Shown here in pieces: positions 1-7,936 of a stretch of 64,000 nt of DNA. Position numbers and translations under genes: made by a program. The notes under the pieces were generated by a model, which did no database searches, was not told where the DNA came from, and worked only from the letters and a program-made list of their open reading frames with translations. This stretch comes from JBCCCJ01 sp039029315 (GTDB lineage Bacteria; Bacteroidota; Bacteroidia; J057). The stretch spans positions 1 to 64,000 of the forward strand of contig JBCCGK010000033.1 in the NCBI GenBank assembly GCA_039029315.1, given 5' to 3'. Each line of letters opens with the position of its first letter. Within the stretch, counting starts at the first letter, position 1.

Positions 1-82
1 CGGCAATACTTTCACATGTGTAACTTTGTTCGATGGCTTGGAGTTTAAACTCCCGACTAAATTTTCTGCGTGGTCTTGACAT
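1..82 (-). CDS. IS3-family transposase OrfA, N-terminal fragment cut by window edge
   Basis: Reading the minus strand from an ATG at 82 gives 27 codons open to the left edge. The translation begins MSRPRRKFSREFKLQAIE, and the RRKFSxEFKLxAI pattern is the start of the helix-turn-helix OrfA/InsE protein of IS3-family elements. In those elements OrfA binds the terminal repeats and is frameshifted into the DDE transposase OrfB. Only the first part of the DNA-binding helix is visible; the remainder and OrfB should lie left of the window. The short distance to the inferred IS end at 141 fits an OrfA sitting just inside the left terminal repeat. The family call rests on this short N-terminus and is from memory. 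Confidence 0.75.
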   Translation of the reverse strand, partial: MSRPRRKFSREFKLQAIEQSYTCESIA

Positions 83-141
83 CTCTTTTTGTAAATTATT
101 TTTTCCCTAAACTCACTGTCCACGTAAATATAGCAACTCCA
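1..141 (-). mobile_element. End of an IS3-family insertion sequence (inferred boundary at 141)
   Basis: The start of an IS3-type orfA lies at 82-1 on the minus strand. About 60 bp outside it, the minus strand reads TGGAGTTGCTATATTTACG followed by GTGGACAGTGAG, similar in style to IS3/IS150-group terminal repeats (TG... with an internal GTGGACA). The boundary is set at 141 because from 142 onward the sequence matches the interior of a dispersed repeat also found at 29573-29684 and 47692-47829. The second IS end is outside the window, so the terminal repeat cannot be confirmed here. Confidence 0.6.
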
Positions 142-215
142 GATTGGTAAGATTTCTCCCTTTTTTTCCTTATGCCCCCTATATCCCTCACAAATAAATG
201 TGCCCCCCTACTTAT
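142..215 (+). repeat. Half copy (A) of a dispersed inverted-repeat element
   Basis: GATTGGTAAGATTTCTCCC at 142-160, then TATATCCCTCACAAATA (180-196), then TGCCCCCCTACTTAT (201-215), match in order the right half of the element at 29573-29684 and the reverse complement of the element at 47692-47829. The left half is missing because the IS-like sequence abuts at 141. It encodes nothing and its far end carries the TACTTA terminal motif of the family. Confidence 0.75.
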
Positions 216-521
216 GCGAATCAATAGGATGATATGCGAAAAATTTCCTCCATCCCGACCGCCCACTCTCCTTTCAAAGAATTGACAGCCTAGAGTCTTC
301 TTCCATCAGTCCCACAGGTCCCATTCTCCTATTGCTAAACATACGAAATAGATTCCTGACATGACAATGAGGATCTATCTTTATTGTCAAAACCTCAGGC
401 GCCATGATTGATCGTTGAAATCCGACCATGACATTTTCGTTTTCAAGGAAAAAACGTAACTTTTCATACCCACCAAGGACTGATTTTTTACATTTTCACT
501 ACTCACTTGATTTACATTACC
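216..521. other. Non-coding stretch before the first small secreted-protein gene
   Basis: About 300 bp without an ORF of useful length on either strand. I see no terminator-grade hairpin, RNA gene or full TAnnTTTG promoter box; TAACTTTT near 460 is one base off the consensus. It presumably holds the promoter of the tandem small-protein genes. Confidence 0.5.
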
Positions 522-1076
522 ATGAAAAATGTATATGTATTCGTCCTTTTTATGTTTTGTGCTTCCTTCTCAGCATTGGGACAAAGCTTAACAACTGAAA
601 AACTCACATTTCACAAGTGGAAAAAAGGAACGCAGCTCGTCTGCCAGAATGAGGATCATCGACTTGTGCTTCCCGCCAGGAGCATAAAGGACAAAGCCAA
701 TAAGTCAAGAATCAAACAGGTACAGTTGGATGGAGAATCGTTCCGTCTGGAAACCAAAAAACGAGCTCTCTATCTGAAAACGATTGAGGGCGCAACGCTG
801 GTCTCGACCAATCGAAAAAGAACCGAAATTCAGATTGGTAAGAAAACCTTTTACAGGAAAAAGAGAAGAGGCTTAAAAAACCAAGTTGAATATGTGGATG
901 AAGATGGAATCACCATCCTGACAGGGGCACTGCATAAGCGTATCATTCGCATTACGCCAACAACGACTGATCAGGAAGAAATTCGATTACTCATGATCAT
1001 TTGCTTTGAAAATATTTTGCTGCAGAAAGAAGCAGATGATAGTGCCAATTCTGTGATCCAATCAAGCATGATGTAA
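522..1076 (+). CDS. Small secreted protein of unknown function (tandem paralogue 1)
   Basis: A 184-residue protein with an N-terminal signal peptide (MKNVYVFVLFMFCASFSALG then Q, cleavage likely before QSLTTEK). The ATG at 522 is preferred over an in-frame TTG at 507 because the neighbouring paralogue starts at the matching MKN. The mature part is basic (RKR, KKRRG clusters) and predicted beta-rich, with the pattern GTQLVCQNEDHRLVLP near residues 40-55 and a hydrophobic LLMIICFEN helix near the C-terminus. There is no T9SS sorting domain and no recognised family. The downstream gene encodes a clear paralogue 61 bp away, so the pair arose by tandem duplication and is probably co-transcribed. 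An export function is inferred only from the signal peptide. Confidence 0.7.
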   Translation: MKNVYVFVLFMFCASFSALGQSLTTEKLTFHKWKKGTQLVCQNEDHRLVLPARSIKDKANKSRIKQVQLDGESFRLETKKRALYLKTIEGATLVSTNRKRTEIQIGKKTFYRKKRRGLKNQVEYVDEDGITILTGALHKRIIRITPTTTDQEEIRLLMIICFENILLQKEADDSANSVIQSSMM

Positions 1077-1137
1077 GGCAGAATTTCCCTAGTAGCTACC
1101 AATCTTTCTTCTCTAACTTACCCTTGATTACAGTACT

Positions 1138-1689
1138 ATGAAAAACCTATGTACAGGCATGATCTGTCTGTTTTATTTCATCCTTATGGCTTCGAGTCAA
1201 AGCCTGACAACCGAAAAAATCAATTTCCATAATTGGGAACAGGGGACACAACTTCTCTGTCAAAATGAGCACGATCAACTCCTGCTTCCTGTCAGGAATT
1301 TTAAAGATAAGGTGCACAAAACAGCAGTCAAGCTAGGGCAAATAAATGGACAATTCTTTCGTCTTGAATCGAAGGCTAGAACCCTCAATATCAAAACGAT
1401 GGAAGGAGAGGCCCTGGCCCTGACCACTCCTGACAGGACTGAGGTTCAGATTGGAGGCAGAACTTTTTTCAAGCAGAGAAAAGCGTTCAGAAACCGACTG
1501 GAATATGTAGATAAACAAGGATTAGTCGTAGTGACAGGCGATTTCTTCAAAGGCAGGATTACGATCACCTCTGAACATGCCACAGAGCCAGGAATGGAAT
1601 TATTGATGCTCATATGCTTTGAAGAAATGATCAGGCGGGTGGAAGAAATCAAGCATCCAGCTTCAATGACCTTTTATTGGCCTGGTTGA
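1138..1689 (+). CDS. Small secreted protein of unknown function (tandem paralogue 2)
   Basis: A 183-residue exported protein, paralogous along its whole length to the protein encoded at 522-1076. Shared landmarks in the same order are QSLTTEK at the mature N-terminus, GTQL-CQNE, FRLE, EVQIG-TFFKQ, EYVD-G-VVTG and LLMLICFEE. The signal peptide is MKNLCTGMICLFYFILMASS followed by Q. Both members keep a single cysteine in the CQNE segment and one in the ICFE segment, which could form a disulphide after export. The C-terminus ends in FYWPG, unlike its partner. No known domain was recognised; binding or surface roles are possible but not shown by the sequence. Confidence 0.7.
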   Translation: MKNLCTGMICLFYFILMASSQSLTTEKINFHNWEQGTQLLCQNEHDQLLLPVRNFKDKVHKTAVKLGQINGQFFRLESKARTLNIKTMEGEALALTTPDRTEVQIGGRTFFKQRKAFRNRLEYVDKQGLVVVTGDFFKGRITITSEHATEPGMELLMLICFEEMIRRVEEIKHPASMTFYWPG

Positions 1690-1762
1690 CCATCGGGCTA
1701 CTTGATGCAGCAAAATGAACAGAGAATCCGTATCATCGATAAAGGATTTATCAATGCACATC

Positions 1763-3130
1763 ATGAAACATCTGCTTCTCTTCTTGCTGCTTCTTGGCGT
1801 TCATTTGATTTGTCAAGCCCAATGTGATGCCTCTTTTTCAGTTACGGATAGTATTTCCCTCCAATATACCCGGTTTGAGCCAACAGGAGGCCTAATAGCC
1901 GGCACCAATCATTTTTGGGATTTTGGAGATGGAAATACATCTACCATGGGGTACCCATTCCACGCCTTCCAAACTGATGGAGTGAAACACATTTGCCATA
2001 TTGTCAGCACAGCAAGCTGTACGGATACAGTCTGTAGAGATATCTTTTTTCGGTATCCATGTCTGGATTCTTTGCCTGCTGTTTTGGGAGAAATATGCCA
2101 GATCAATATGTACGGGGATTCTGTTCGATTTTGGTATATGCGGATTCCCAATGATTTTCTGTTCAGGTGGTCTTTTGGGGACGGAACCTATTCGACAGCC
2201 TATATGCCGGGCCATAGATATGATTCTTCAGGCGTTTACGATCTTGAATTGATCGTTACGAGTATTGACAGTATGTGTATAGATACCCTTCGGCAACAAA
2301 TTGAGGTGGGGTCGGCTTTGTCTCAATACGAACTAAATTTTTCCTATGAGCAAACGGGATATTTTCTGGAGTTTTCTGATTCAACGATCTATCAAGCAGG
2401 AGCACCCGTTTTCTGGCAATGGGCTTATTATGTTGATGGAAATTATTTGGCAGGGATTTCCTATAGTTCTGAGGAGCCACCTCCAGTTTTTTTTCATTGT
2501 CCTGGTCCCGGAACGTATGAAGTCTGCTATGAGGCCTGGATTTACACCCGGGATACCATTCGCTATTGTGAGACCATCACCATAGACGCCATCGATTGCT
2601 TTGCCCAGTTTTCCTTGATAGAATATGATGTTTCATTCTGTCAGGAAATGGGAATACAGCTCATGAACGAATCTACTTTTTCTGGTAAAACACTATGGGA
2701 GTGGGACTTTGGAGACAGCACCACCGCTTATGTGCAGTCTCCCCCGGATCATTCTTACTTTTATTATTGCGGATTCAAATATCTGGTCTGCTTAACAGCT
2801 ACCAATATAGAAGGGTGTCAAGACAAGTATTGTGATATCGCCTTCTTGAATATTGGGAGTGCTGATCGCTTGGAAGATCTGGAGTTGGAGGTGTATCCAA
2901 ACCCAACAGAGGCAGCCATAACCATTGAGTTTGAGCAGCCGAAGTTCGAAGAAATCCAGCTACGTCTATTGGATATTCATGGGAAAAGTACAGGAATATC
3001 CAAAGTCTTCATCCCCGGAAGAGATGGCCCATCCCTCAAACTCGATCTTTCCAGCCTGCTTCCTGGGATATATTTTCTGCAATTCTCTCTGGATGGCAAG
3101 CATCATGTCGAAAGAATCTTGAAGCAATAA
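1763..3130 (+). CDS. PKD-repeat secreted protein with T9SS type A sorting domain
   Basis: A secreted surface or extracellular protein. After a lipophilic signal peptide (MKHLLLFLLLLGVHLICQAQ) come at least three PKD-like segments marked by FWDFGDGN, FRWSFGDGTYS and WEWDFGDSTTAY, each followed by a hydrophobic beta strand; PKD folds commonly mediate adhesion or polysaccharide contact. The mature part is cysteine-rich (CDASF, CTDTVCRD, CQDKYCD), suggesting disulphides. The last ~80 residues form a T9SS C-terminal domain: LEVYPNPTEAAITIEF, then a LPGIYFLQF strand and basic end. The start at 1763 is chosen because it begins the signal peptide; ATGs at 1715 and 1754 would add a polar extension. 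The stop lies 12 bp from the convergent peptidase gene. Confidence 0.85.
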   Translation: MKHLLLFLLLLGVHLICQAQCDASFSVTDSISLQYTRFEPTGGLIAGTNHFWDFGDGNTSTMGYPFHAFQTDGVKHICHIVSTASCTDTVCRDIFFRYPCLDSLPAVLGEICQINMYGDSVRFWYMRIPNDFLFRWSFGDGTYSTAYMPGHRYDSSGVYDLELIVTSIDSMCIDTLRQQIEVGSALSQYELNFSYEQTGYFLEFSDSTIYQAGAPVFWQWAYYVDGNYLAGISYSSEEPPPVFFHCPGPGTYEVCYEAWIYTRDTIRYCETITIDAIDCFAQFSLIEYDVSFCQEMGIQLMNESTFSGKTLWEWDFGDSTTAYVQSPPDHSYFYYCGFKYLVCLTATNIEGCQDKYCDIAFLNIGSADRLEDLELEVYPNPTEAAITIEFEQPKFEEIQLRLLDIHGKSTGISKVFIPGRDGPSLKLDLSSLLPGIYFLQFSLDGKHHVERILKQ

Positions 3131-3142
3131 AGACAGCAATGG

Positions 3143-4933
3143 TTAGATGTGAGCAGTTTTCTTCTCTAGCCATGAGACTTCTTCCCCGGCCAAATGTGGG
3201 CTCAATTTTTTTCTTACCTCATCGTGGTAGGCATTAAGCCAGTCAAGTTCCTCAGTGGACAAGCGTGATGTGTCGATGAGAGATACATCAATCGGACAAA
3301 GAGTAACTGTCTCAAAAGCCAAAAATTTCCCAAAGGCTTCAGATTCTGAATGTTCCACACACAAAATAAGGTTCTCAGTCCGAATTCCGTAGCGATCCTG
3401 ATGATAGACACCCGGTTCATTGGAGGTCAACATTCCCAGCTCAAAGGGCGTGGCAGAGCGACCGCTAGCCCCGGTTCCCAGGGTTTGGGGGCCTTCATGT
3501 ACATTGAGGAAGAATCCAACCCCATGCCCTGTTCCATGGCCGTAATTCATCCCATATGCCCAAAGCGCTCGTCTGGCAAAGCCTTCTATTTGGTAGCCTC
3601 TGGTTCCTTCCGGGAAAATGGCAGTCGCAATCGCAATATGCCCTTTCAAGACCAGGGTGAAATCCCGCATAGCTTCTTCTGAGGGAGGCCCCAAAGCGAT
3701 TGTGCGCGTGATATCTGTGGTTCCATCCAGGTATTGGCCGCCAGAATCCAGCAAGAAAATTCCTTCTGCATGAAGGTTGGCTGCCGTTTCGGGTTCGGCG
3801 CGATAATGTACAATTGCGCCATTGCCTTGGTAGCCTGCTATGGTCGAGAAGCTTGGACCCACAAAATGCGCCTGTTCGGCCCGAAAAGATTCCAGCTTGT
3901 CGGCAGCAGATACTTCTGTAATGTCGATCTTGCCGACAGACTCTTCCAACCACATCAGAAATCTGATCATGGCCACTCCATCCTTGACCATGACTTCCCG
4001 GATTTGCTCGATCTCTCGTGCATTCTTAATGGCCTTCAGGCGAGTACTGAGATGCATTCCCTCCATTTTTGGAAGATTCGCCGGGATACACTGTGCCAAT
4101 TGGAAGCTGGTTTTTCCTGCTTCATAATAGATAGGTTTATTCCCTTGTAACTGCTTCAAGCGACCTTGAATCTGGGTGTAAGGAGCCAGTTTGATTCCTT
4201 GTTGTTGCAATTCCTCTGCCAGTGCAGCAGGGACTTTTGCGCGATCAATAAACAGGCTCACCTCACAAGGGTCGATGAGGGCATATGCAAGTGGCACAGG
4301 ATTGTATTCGACATCCGTCCCACGAAGATTGAATATCCAGGCAATTTCGTCCAGAGCAGTACAGAGATGATAATGAATGCCTTGCTCTGCCATAAGTTGA
4401 CGCAGGGCTTCCAGCTTGGCGACTCTGGATTTGCCTGCAAAGTGTTCTTCATGTGCAAAAATCTCTCCTAAAGGCAAGGCCGGACGATCTTCCCACATTC
4501 CAGCAATCAGATTTCCGACATCTTTGATCTTGAGTTTTTTGGCGCTGAAAGCAGTTTCCATGGCTCGCTTACTGGCAAGAGACAACAGATTTCCATCAAT
4601 TCCGACTGAACTGCCTTCCGGACAATGTTCGACCATCCAATCAATATATTCAGCAGTATGGGGGATCGTGAGTTTCACCAATTCAAAGCCCGTTCCTCTC
4701 AGTTGTTGTTCAGCCTGAATAAAATATCTTGAATCAGTCCAGACACCCGCAAAATCGGCTGTGACCACGACATTTCCTGAGGAACCACTAAAACCCGTAA
4801 GCCAGGGCATGATGCGCCAGTGTTCCGGAAGATATTCACTCTGATGTGGATCACTATTGGGAATGAAATAGGCTTGAATTCCATGAAAAGACATGGCTTG
4901 CCGGAGGGTGGAGAGTTTTTCTTGATGCGTCAT
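3143..4933 (-). CDS. pepP: Xaa-Pro aminopeptidase (M24B family)
   Basis: A cytosolic metallopeptidase that removes N-terminal residues preceding proline. The 596 residues match the three-domain long form of aminopeptidase P: two N-terminal creatinase-like domains (start MTHQEKLSTLRQAM, ...YFIPNSDPHQSEY...) and a C-terminal pita-bread domain. Metal ligands are visible as D396 and D407 (LLDSGGQYLDGTTDITRT), H470 (GHGTGHGVGF), E506 (TSNEPG) and E520 (RTEN). No signal peptide is present. It is divergent from carB with about 125 bp between the start codons. It is sometimes annotated simply as aminopeptidase P family protein; the gene symbol is given by family, not by demonstrated orthology. Confidence 0.93.
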   Translation of the reverse strand: MTHQEKLSTLRQAMSFHGIQAYFIPNSDPHQSEYLPEHWRIMPWLTGFSGSSGNVVVTADFAGVWTDSRYFIQAEQQLRGTGFELVKLTIPHTAEYIDWMVEHCPEGSSVGIDGNLLSLASKRAMETAFSAKKLKIKDVGNLIAGMWEDRPALPLGEIFAHEEHFAGKSRVAKLEALRQLMAEQGIHYHLCTALDEIAWIFNLRGTDVEYNPVPLAYALIDPCEVSLFIDRAKVPAALAEELQQQGIKLAPYTQIQGRLKQLQGNKPIYYEAGKTSFQLAQCIPANLPKMEGMHLSTRLKAIKNAREIEQIREVMVKDGVAMIRFLMWLEESVGKIDITEVSAADKLESFRAEQAHFVGPSFSTIAGYQGNGAIVHYRAEPETAANLHAEGIFLLDSGGQYLDGTTDITRTIALGPPSEEAMRDFTLVLKGHIAIATAIFPEGTRGYQIEGFARRALWAYGMNYGHGTGHGVGFFLNVHEGPQTLGTGASGRSATPFELGMLTSNEPGVYHQDRYGIRTENLILCVEHSESEAFGKFLAFETVTLCPIDVSLIDTSRLSTEELDWLNAYHDEVRKKLSPHLAGEEVSWLEKKTAHI

Positions 4934-5033
4934 ATCAGAAGGGTGAATACCAAAATCAGAGGATCTTTTGAAAAATCGTTTGTAAAGCTAGCATATTTCC
5001 GCTTTCAATTTTCCATTCTCAGAATTGATTTTC

Positions 5034-5041
5034 TATCTTTG
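5034..5041 (+). promoter_or_regulatory. Bacteroidota-type -7 box upstream of carB
   Basis: TATCTTTG matches the TAnnTTTG -7 consensus of the Bacteroidota primary sigma factor. It lies 17 bp before the carB ATG at 5059, implying a very short leader. The expected -33 TTG is weak here (only TTTTCC-like sequence), so the call rests on the -7 box. Confidence 0.5.
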
Positions 5042-5058
5042 CGCGAAATTTGAACTAT

Positions 5059-7872
5059 ATGCCGTTAGATCCTTCCATTAAATCCGTACTGATTATCGGT
5101 AGCGGACCTATTATTATTGGTCAGGCCTGTGAGTTTGATTATTCTGGTTCCCAGGCGTCTTTAGCCTTAAAAGAAGAGGGAATTAGAGTCGCACTGATCA
5201 ACTCTAATCCAGCTACTATTATGACAGATCCGGTGACTGCGGATGATGTCTACCTTCTTCCTTTGGAACCTGCCTCGATTGAGCACATTCTCTCCAAACA
5301 AAAGATTGACGCTGTTTTGCCGACTATGGGAGGACAGACTGGACTGAATCTGGCTGTTGAATGCCAGAAAGCAGGAATTTGGGAGAAGTTTGGAGTCAGG
5401 ATTCTTGGTTCTGACATATCGGCGATTGACAAAGCTGAGGACAGAGAAGTGTTTCGACAAACGATGAATGAGCTCAAGATCCCGGTAGCTACAGCTGAAA
5501 CTGCCAATTCTTTCCTGAAAGGGAAGGAGATTGCACAGCGGATCGGCTTTCCGCTGGTGATTCGTCCTTCCTATACACTTGGAGGAACAGGCGGAGCTTT
5601 TGTCAATACCCCTCAGGAATATGACACCCTTCTCAAACGAGGTCTGGAAGCCAGCCCCATCCATGAGGTGCTGGTAGAGGAAAGTATTTTTGGTTGGAAA
5701 GAATTTGAATTGGAGGTCATGCGGGATCATGCGGGGAATAAGATTGTAGTGTGTACGATTGAGAATTTCGATCCCATGGGGATTCATACCGGGGACTCAA
5801 TCACCGTGGCACCTGCGATGACCCTGCCAGACACCATCTATCAGGAAATGCGGAATATGGCATTTATTGTCATGGATGAATTGGGAGATTTCGCTGGAGG
5901 ATGTAATGTCCAGTTCTCCGTAGACCCAAAGACTGGAAAGATCATTATCATCGAGATCAATCCAAGGGTATCCAGGTCTTCTGCACTTGCTTCCAAAGCG
6001 ACTGGTTATCCGATTGCCAGAATTGCTGCAAAGCTGGCTGTCGGATATCGGTTGGATGAATTGGCCAACCAAATCACAAAAAATACTTCTGCCTTTTTTG
6101 AGCCGACGCTTGATTATGTGATTGTCAAGATCCCTCGATGGAATTTTGCCAAATTCCCGGGAGCAGATCCACATCTCGGTCTGCAAATGAAAGCGGTAGG
6201 AGAAGTGATGGGCATTGGACGAAGTTTCAATGAAGCGCTGCAAAAGGCCTGTCAATCTCTCGAAAACAAACGAAATGGGATGGGAGCAGATGGAAGAGAA
6301 TTGAGAGACCTGGAACATATTATGGAGAGCTTGCGCCATCCCTCCAGTGATCGAATCTTCCATATTAAGGATGCTATGCATCTGGGCGTCCCGCTCAAAG
6401 CGATTTATGACGCCACCCGAATCGATGAGTGGTACCTGAGAGAAATTGAATATCTGGTCTTGCTGGAAAAAGAAATCTCCCAGTATACCATCAAGAACAT
6501 CCCCAAAGCAGTCCTATTGGAAGCCAAGAAAAATGGCTATGCGGATCGCCAAATCGCGCATTTGTTGGGATGTATGGAGAGTGAGGCACATCAGAAGAGA
6601 AAAGAACTCCATATTGATCGGGTATACAAACTGGTGGATACCTGTGCGGCTGAGTTTCGTGCGGAGACTCCTTATTATTATTCTACATTTGGCACAGAGA
6701 ATGAATCAGAAGTTACAGATAACAAAAAAGTGGTTGTCTTTGGCTCTGGACCCAACCGAATCGGTCAGGGAATAGAATTTGATTATTGCTGTGTGCATGG
6801 GGTGCTTGCAGCCAGAGAGATGGGATATGAGACTGTGATGATCAACTGTAATCCTGAGACTGTTTCGACAGATTTCAATATCTCTGACAAACTATATTTT
6901 GAACCCGTGTTCTGGGAGCACATTTATGACATTATTCAACATGAGAAGCCTGATGGCGTCATTGTTCAATTAGGTGGTCAAACGGCGCTCAAACTGGCCG
7001 AAAAGATGGATCGATATGGAATTGCCATCATGGGGACCAGCTTTGACATGATGGATATGGCTGAGGATCGAGGACGCTTCTCTACCTTGTTGAGAGACCT
7101 CGAAATTCCCTACCCTGATTTTGGGGTGGCAGAGAATGCAGAAGAAGCCATAGCCATAGCCAAAAAGGTTGGATACCCTGTTCTGGTTCGTCCTTCTTAT
7201 GTCCTGGGAGGTCAAAACATGCGCATTGTGATCAATGATGAAGAACTCACACGGCACGTTATCAAAATTCTCAGTGAAGTCCCAGGCAACAAAGTTCTGA
7301 TCGACCACTTTCTCGATGGTGGAATCGAAGCAGAAGTCGATGCAATCTGTGATGGAACAGATGCCCACATCATCGGAATGATGGAGCATATAGAGCCAGC
7401 AGGCATTCACTCAGGAGATTCCATGGCAGTCTTGCCACCCTTCGACCTGAGTGATCAGGTCCTGAAGGATATGAGGGATATCACAAAGAAACTGGCTGTT
7501 GCAATGAAAATCAAAGGATTGATCAATATCCAGTTTGCCATCAAAGACGAGAAGGTATATGTGATCGAGGCCAATCCTCGTGCTTCCAGGACTGTTCCTT
7601 TCATCGCCAAGGCACACCAAATTCCGTATGTCAATTATGCCACCAAACTGATGTTGGGGACGCATACACTCAAGGATTTTACCTTCCATCCCAAATTGAA
7701 GGGATATGCGATCAAGATCCCAGTCTTTTCATTCAACAAATTTCCGAATGTAGACAAGAATCTTGGGCCAGAAATGAAGTCAACAGGGGAGAAAATACAT
7801 TTCATCAAGGATTTGAAAGACCCCTACTTCGTGAAGGCTTACAATGAACGGAATATGTATCTGACTCGCTAA
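5059..7872 (+). CDS. carB: Carbamoyl-phosphate synthase large subunit lacking the MGS-like domain
   Basis: Makes carbamoyl phosphate from ammonia (from the CarA subunit), bicarbonate and two ATP for arginine and pyrimidine synthesis. The protein starts MPLDPSIKSVLIIGSGPIII at an ATG at 5059; a TTG at 5050 is possible but unnecessary. The duplicated synthetase architecture is clear: first half with GSGPIIIGQACEFDYSG, second half with FGSGPNRIGQGIEFDYCCVH, each followed by an ATP-grasp fold (RPSYTLGGTGG and RPSYVLGGQNM). It ends about 10 residues after EMKSTGE, at roughly 937 residues. The ~130-residue C-terminal MGS-like regulatory domain of the ~1070-residue E. coli-type enzyme is therefore absent. 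No carA is next to it. The ORF is intact and followed by a terminator, so this is not a frameshift. Confidence 0.95.
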   Translation: MPLDPSIKSVLIIGSGPIIIGQACEFDYSGSQASLALKEEGIRVALINSNPATIMTDPVTADDVYLLPLEPASIEHILSKQKIDAVLPTMGGQTGLNLAVECQKAGIWEKFGVRILGSDISAIDKAEDREVFRQTMNELKIPVATAETANSFLKGKEIAQRIGFPLVIRPSYTLGGTGGAFVNTPQEYDTLLKRGLEASPIHEVLVEESIFGWKEFELEVMRDHAGNKIVVCTIENFDPMGIHTGDSITVAPAMTLPDTIYQEMRNMAFIVMDELGDFAGGCNVQFSVDPKTGKIIIIEINPRVSRSSALASKATGYPIARIAAKLAVGYRLDELANQITKNTSAFFEPTLDYVIVKIPRWNFAKFPGADPHLGLQMKAVGEVMGIGRSFNEALQKACQSLENKRNGMGADGRELRDLEHIMESLRHPSSDRIFHIKDAMHLGVPLKAIYDATRIDEWYLREIEYLVLLEKEISQYTIKNIPKAVLLEAKKNGYADRQIAHLLGCMESEAHQKRKELHIDRVYKLVDTCAAEFRAETPYYYSTFGTENESEVTDNKKVVVFGSGPNRIGQGIEFDYCCVHGVLAAREMGYETVMINCNPETVSTDFNISDKLYFEPVFWEHIYDIIQHEKPDGVIVQLGGQTALKLAEKMDRYGIAIMGTSFDMMDMAEDRGRFSTLLRDLEIPYPDFGVAENAEEAIAIAKKVGYPVLVRPSYVLGGQNMRIVINDEELTRHVIKILSEVPGNKVLIDHFLDGGIEAEVDAICDGTDAHIIGMMEHIEPAGIHSGDSMAVLPPFDLSDQVLKDMRDITKKLAVAMKIKGLINIQFAIKDEKVYVIEANPRASRTVPFIAKAHQIPYVNYATKLMLGTHTLKDFTFHPKLKGYAIKIPVFSFNKFPNVDKNLGPEMKSTGEKIHFIKDLKDPYFVKAYNERNMYLTR

Positions 7873-7899
7873 GAGGCTGCTACGCTCTTATTGTTCATG

Positions 7900-7936
7900 G
7901 ACCTAACAGCTAAACAACTGTTAGGTCTATTTTTTT
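7900..7936 (+). terminator. Intrinsic terminator of carB
   Basis: A perfect 10-bp stem, GACCTAACAG (7900-7909) and CTGTTAGGTC (7918-7927), with an 8-nt loop, is followed by TATTTTTTT. It lies 28 bp after the carB stop and its right arm overlaps the stop codon of the convergent permease gene. The T-run is only on the plus side, so it should work for carB. Confidence 0.88.

Noticed and set aside
5050..5058. TTG start three codons upstream of carB
   Set aside because: The ATG at 5059 gives the usual CarB N-terminus and suits the -7 box spacing better.
5167..5787. A 206-codon minus-strand open frame inside carB
   Set aside because: Fully antisense to a conserved enzyme and with random-looking translation.
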